Part shown: positions 5,506-8,617 of the stretch, in pieces
Numbering within the stretch: the first letter of the stretch is position 1
Layout: each line of letters begins with the position of its first letter
Assembly: GCA_934277655.1 (NCBI GenBank)
Contig: CAKQVC010000071.1
Location: 1-8,617, forward strand
Reading direction: 5' to 3'
DNA length: 8,617 bases
DNA from: an uncultured Clostridia bacterium
GTDB lineage: Bacteria > Bacillota > Clostridia > Peptostreptococcales > Anaerovoracaceae
Notes under the pieces: generated by a model
The model's input: the letters and a program-made list of their open reading frames with translations, nothing else
Database searches by the model: none
Told to the model about the DNA's origin: nothing
Made by a program: the position numbers and the translations under genes

Positions 5506-8500
5506 ATGCCAAAACCTATACAAGTAGGTAGAAAAGAACGTATGACATTTGCAAAGATCAATGAAGTCTGCGAAATGCCGAATCTGATCCAGATTCAGAC
5601 CGACTCTTATGACTGGTTCATCAGAGAAGGCTTAAGAGAAGTTTTTGAAGACATTTCTCCAATTAAGGATTATGCTGATAACCTGATATTGGAATTCATT
5701 GATTATTCCCTTACAGATGCTCCGAAGTATGAGCAGGAAGAATGTAAGGAAAGAGATGTGACATATGCTGCTCCATTAAAGGTCAAAGTAAGACTGATCA
5801 ACAAGGAAACAGGCGAAGTAAAAGAGCAGGAAGTGTTTATGGGAGATTTCCCTCTGATGACAGAACAGGGAACTTTCATTTATAACGGAGCCGAAAGAGT
5901 TATTGTAACTCAGTTGGTTCGTTCGCCGGGACCTTACTACGATGTAACTGTTGATAAATCCAACAACAAGCTGTTCTCCACTACGATTATCCCGAACAGA
6001 GGAGCATGGCTTGAGTATGAAACGGACTCCAATGAAATCATTTCCGTTCGTGTAGACCGTACAAGAAAACAGCCGGTAACAACTCTTCTGAGGGCATTCG
6101 GATTCAGTAGCGATGAAGAGATCATCAGCATTTTCGGCGAAGACCCGAGACTGATGAAAACCCTCGAAAAAGACGCAGCTTCTAACTATGAAGAGGGTCT
6201 GAAAGAGATTTACAAAAAGCTGAGACCGGCAGAACCGCCTACAGTAGAAAGTGCAAAGTCACTTTTGAATTCGCTTTTCTTTGATGCGAAACGTTATGAC
6301 TTGGCGAAAGTAGGCAGATATAAATATAATAAGAAACTGGGTTTATCCAACAGAATTACAGGTGTAGTGGCAGCCGAAGATGTAATTCATCCGGAAACAG
6401 GCGAGTATCTTGCAGAAAAAGGACAGAAAATCGATCACGACCTGGCTGTAGCAATTGAAAACGCAGGTGTAGAATATATTTATGCTTACAGCGTGGACAA
6501 GGAAAAGGAAGACCAGGTAACGAAAGTTATAGGAAACAACTTTGTTGACTTAAGTGCGCATGTGGACTTTGACACAACCGGACTGAAAGTAGCTGACAAG
6601 GTATTTTATCCTGTTTTAAAAGAGATCCTTGCAGCGGCAGGTTCCGAGGAAGAGTTGAAAGAAATGCTGGTTGAAAGAAAGAACGATCTTTCACCGAAAC
6701 ACATTTTAATCGAAGATATTATCGCTTCTGTCAGCTACATCCTCAATTTAAATTATGGCATCGGCACAATTGATGATATAGACCATTTAGGAAACAGACG
6801 ATTGAGAACCGTAGGAGAACTGCTCCAGAATCAATTCAGGATCGGTCTTGCCAGAATGGAAAGAGTTGTAAAGGAAAGAATGACCACGCAGGACATTGAC
6901 GTTACGACTCCACAGGCACTGATGAACATCAGACCGGTAACGGCTGCGATCAAAGAGTTCTTCGGAAGTTCACAGCTGTCTCAGTTCATGGACCAGAATA
7001 ACCCTCTGTCCGAACTGACGCATAAAAGAAGACTTTCTGCACTGGGACCTGGCGGTCTTTCCAGAGAAAGAGCCGGTTTCGAGGTGCGAGACGTACATCA
7101 CTCTCATTACGGAAGAATGTGTCCGATTGAGACCCCAGAAGGTCCGAACATCGGTCTGATTGGCTCGCTGACAACTTACGGCGTGATTAATCAGTACGGC
7201 TTCATTGAGACTCCGTACAGAGTTGTAGATAAAGAAACACATGTGGTAACAGATGAAATACACTATCTGACCGCAGATGAAGAAGAAATGATGGTTGTTG
7301 CCCAGGCGAACGAACCACTTACGGAGGATGGGCATTTTGCGAATGCGAAAGTTGCATCCAGGGGCGAACACGGCGAGATCGCACTTGTGGCAAGAGACCG
7401 GATCGATTACATGGACGTATCGCCGAAACAGGTAGTTTCGGTTGCGACTGCGATGATCCCGTTCCTTGAAAACGACGACGCAAACCGTGCGCTGATGGGT
7501 TCTAACATGCAGCGTCAGGCAGTTCCCCTGCTTGTGACGGAAGCCCCGGTTGTCGGAACAGGTATGGAATATAAAGCAGCGAGAGACTCCGGAGTTGTGA
7601 TTCTGGCAAAGAATGCAGGTACTGTTGAATTTGTGGATGCAGATACGATTGTTATCCGCAGGGATGACAACAATGCGAAAGATACTTATCACCTGCTGAA
7701 ATTTAAGCGTTCCAACCAGGGAACCTGCATTAACCAGCGCCCGATTGTCGCTCACGGCGAACACATTGAACAGGGAGAAGTTATCGCAGATGGACCTTCC
7801 ACGGATCTTGGAGAAATCGCATTAGGAAAGAACCTGCTGATCGGTTTCATGACATGGGAAGGTTACAACTACGAAGACGCTATCATCTTAAATGAAAGAT
7901 TACTGATGGATGATGTCCTGACATCACTCCACATTGAGGAATATGAATCCGAAGCCAGAGATACGAAGCTCGGACCGGAAGAAATCACGCGTGACATCCC
8001 GAATGTCGGAGATGACGCACTGAAGGATCTGGATGAAGAAGGTATCATCCGCATCGGTGCCGAAGTAAACTCTTCTGATATTCTGGTCGGCAAGGTTACA
8101 CCAAAAGGCGAAACAGAGCTTACCGCAGAAGAGAGACTGCTTCGTGCAATCTTTGGCGAAAAAGCAAGAGAAGTTAGAGATACGTCCTTGAGAGTCCCTC
8201 ATGGCGAGACAGGTATCGTGGTAGACGTTAAAGTTTTCTCCAGAGAAAACGGAGATGAATTGCCGCCTGGCGTAAACAAACTGGTTCGATGCTATATTGC
8301 GACCAAGAGAAAGATTAACGTCGGCGATAAGATGGCCGGACGTCACGGAAACAAGGGTGTCGTTTCCCGTGTGCTTCCAGTTGAGGATATGCCGTTCCTT
8401 CCGAACGGACGTCCGCTGGATATCGTATTAAACCCGCTGGGCGTGCCTTCCCGTATGAACATCGGACAGGTCCTGGAGATCCACTTAAGCCTTGCAGCCA

Positions 8501-8617
8501 AGGCCCTTGGATTTAACGTGTCCACTCCGATTTTTGACGGCGCGAACGAGACGGATATCGCAGATACCCTTGAGCTGGCAAACGATTATGTAAACAGCTC
8601 CTGGGAAGAGTTTGAAG
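5506..8617 (+). CDS. rpoB: DNA-directed RNA polymerase subunit beta, 3' end cut by window
   Basis: 1037 codons are open to the right edge with no stop. Gram-positive beta subunits are about 1200-1300 residues, so roughly 150-250 are missing, including the C-terminal clamp/anchor part. RpoB forms the catalytic cleft of RNA polymerase with RpoC. Landmarks: [21 protein letters not shown] (near 427-447); the rifampicin segment [32 protein letters not shown] (overall 486-517); the EDA acidic pair E790-D791 in GYNYEDAI; the flap region about 820-925; and catalytic lysines K942 and K950 in [12 protein letters not shown]. Residues Q493, D496, H506 and S511 (E. coli Q513, D516, H526, S531) are the sensitive wild-type forms. 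The E. coli SI2 insertion is absent, as in Firmicutes. A segment of about 40 extra residues (near 347-393), compared with my memory of Bacillus RpoB, follows the VIGN motif. The gene has its own promoter and does not follow rplL here; rpoC probably follows outside the window. Confidence 0.98.
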   Translation, partial: MPKPIQVGRKERMTFAKINEVCEMPNLIQIQTDSYDWFIREGLREVFEDISPIKDYADNLILEFIDYSLTDAPKYEQEECKERDVTYAAPLKVKVRLINKETGEVKEQEVFMGDFPLMTEQGTFIYNGAERVIVTQLVRSPGPYYDVTVDKSNNKLFSTTIIPNRGAWLEYETDSNEIISVRVDRTRKQPVTTLLRAFGFSSDEEIISIFGEDPRLMKTLEKDAASNYEEGLKEIYKKLRPAEPPTVESAKSLLNSLFFDAKRYDLAKVGRYKYNKKLGLSNRITGVVAAEDVIHPETGEYLAEKGQKIDHDLAVAIENAGVEYIYAYSVDKEKEDQVTKVIGNNFVDLSAHVDFDTTGLKVADKVFYPVLKEILAAAGSEEELKEMLVERKNDLSPKHILIEDIIASVSYILNLNYGIGTIDDIDHLGNRRLRTVGELLQNQFRIGLARMERVVKERMTTQDIDVTTPQALMNIRPVTAAIKEFFGSSQLSQFMDQNNPLSELTHKRRLSALGPGGLSRERAGFEVRDVHHSHYGRMCPIETPEGPNIGLIGSLTTYGVINQYGFIETPYRVVDKETHVVTDEIHYLTADEEEMMVVAQANEPLTEDGHFANAKVASRGEHGEIALVARDRIDYMDVSPKQVVSVATAMIPFLENDDANRALMGSNMQRQAVPLLVTEAPVVGTGMEYKAARDSGVVILAKNAGTVEFVDADTIVIRRDDNNAKDTYHLLKFKRSNQGTCINQRPIVAHGEHIEQGEVIADGPSTDLGEIALGKNLLIGFMTWEGYNYEDAIILNERLLMDDVLTSLHIEEYESEARDTKLGPEEITRDIPNVGDDALKDLDEEGIIRIGAEVNSSDILVGKVTPKGETELTAEERLLRAIFGEKAREVRDTSLRVPHGETGIVVDVKVFSRENGDELPPGVNKLVRCYIATKRKINVGDKMAGRHGNKGVVSRVLPVEDMPFLPNGRPLDIVLNPLGVPSRMNIGQVLEIHLSLAAKALGFNVSTPIFDGANETDIADTLELANDYVNSSWEEFE

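Noticed and set aside
4965..5561. 198-codon open frame on the - strand spanning the end of the last antiporter gene, the terminator and the start of rpoB
   Set aside because: It crosses the terminator and the rpoB promoter in antisense and has no domain. Its length comes from the reverse complement of AT-rich and charged coding sequence.
6964..7045. Possible rifampicin-resistance change in rpoB
   Set aside because: Q493, D496, H506 and S511 and the surrounding residues are the usual sensitive forms. The differences from E. coli in this stretch (Leu for Ile at 504 and 510) are conservative and lineage-typical.
6970..7764. 264-codon open frame on the - strand within rpoB
   Set aside because: It lies wholly antisense to the strongly conserved rifampicin and connector regions of rpoB. 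The peptide is Cys/His/Arg-rich with no recognisable domain, typical of a complement-frame shadow.
1..8617. Search for CRISPR arrays, tRNA or rRNA genes, insertion sequences, or phage or defence genes
   Set aside because: Nothing with regular direct repeats, cloverleaf or rRNA-like sequence, transposase or terminal inverted repeats was seen. Nearly the whole window is accounted for by six + strand genes.

Overview
The window looks like a chromosomal segment from a Firmicute of the class Clostridia, most likely a Lachnospiraceae-type gut anaerobe. The evidence is the strong AAGGAGG-type ribosome binding sites, the moderate GC content, and an RNA polymerase beta subunit with Gram-positive hallmarks: no E. 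coli-type SI2 insertion, and a [19 protein letters not shown] stretch close to the Bacillus VHYSHYGR version. The genus cannot be fixed from the sequence alone.

Positions 1-5354 are the distal part of a tightly packed + strand operon for a multi-subunit membrane cation/proton antiporter of the Mrp / complex I superfamily. In order it holds the C-terminal part of an MrpC (NuoK-like) subunit, a 506-aa MrpD/NuoM-like subunit, a 526-aa second antiporter-like subunit, a 77-aa two-helix membrane protein with an HPHYH motif, and a 603-aa third antiporter-like subunit with an extended C-terminus. Three of the four junctions are ATGA stop/start overlaps and the fourth has a 1-nt gap, so the products are probably translated together as parts of one complex. 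Classical Mrp has two such large subunits (MrpA and MrpD). This cluster has three, like NuoL/M/N of complex I, and no MrpA C-terminal domain is visible. No hydrogenase, dehydrogenase or iron-sulfur subunit is seen, so it cannot be decided here whether this is a stand-alone secondary antiporter or the membrane arm of a redox complex whose other genes lie upstream.

Positions 5355-5505 are a compact intergenic region. It holds an inverted repeat followed by a T-run (probable intrinsic terminator, with a second competing hairpin), then immediately a sigma-A-type promoter, a short leader and a good ribosome binding site.

Positions 5506-8617 are rpoB, which runs off the right edge after 1037 codons. 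The rifampicin-binding segment is wild type at the classical resistance positions and the active-site lysines are present. In this window rpoB follows the antiporter operon rather than the usual rplJ-rplL genes and has its own promoter. The best leads for something less described are the three-subunit antiporter architecture with its small HxHxH protein and the unusual third subunit (TM7 lysine replaced by asparagine, long charged tail with an extra helix). These are variations on a known superfamily rather than a clearly new system.
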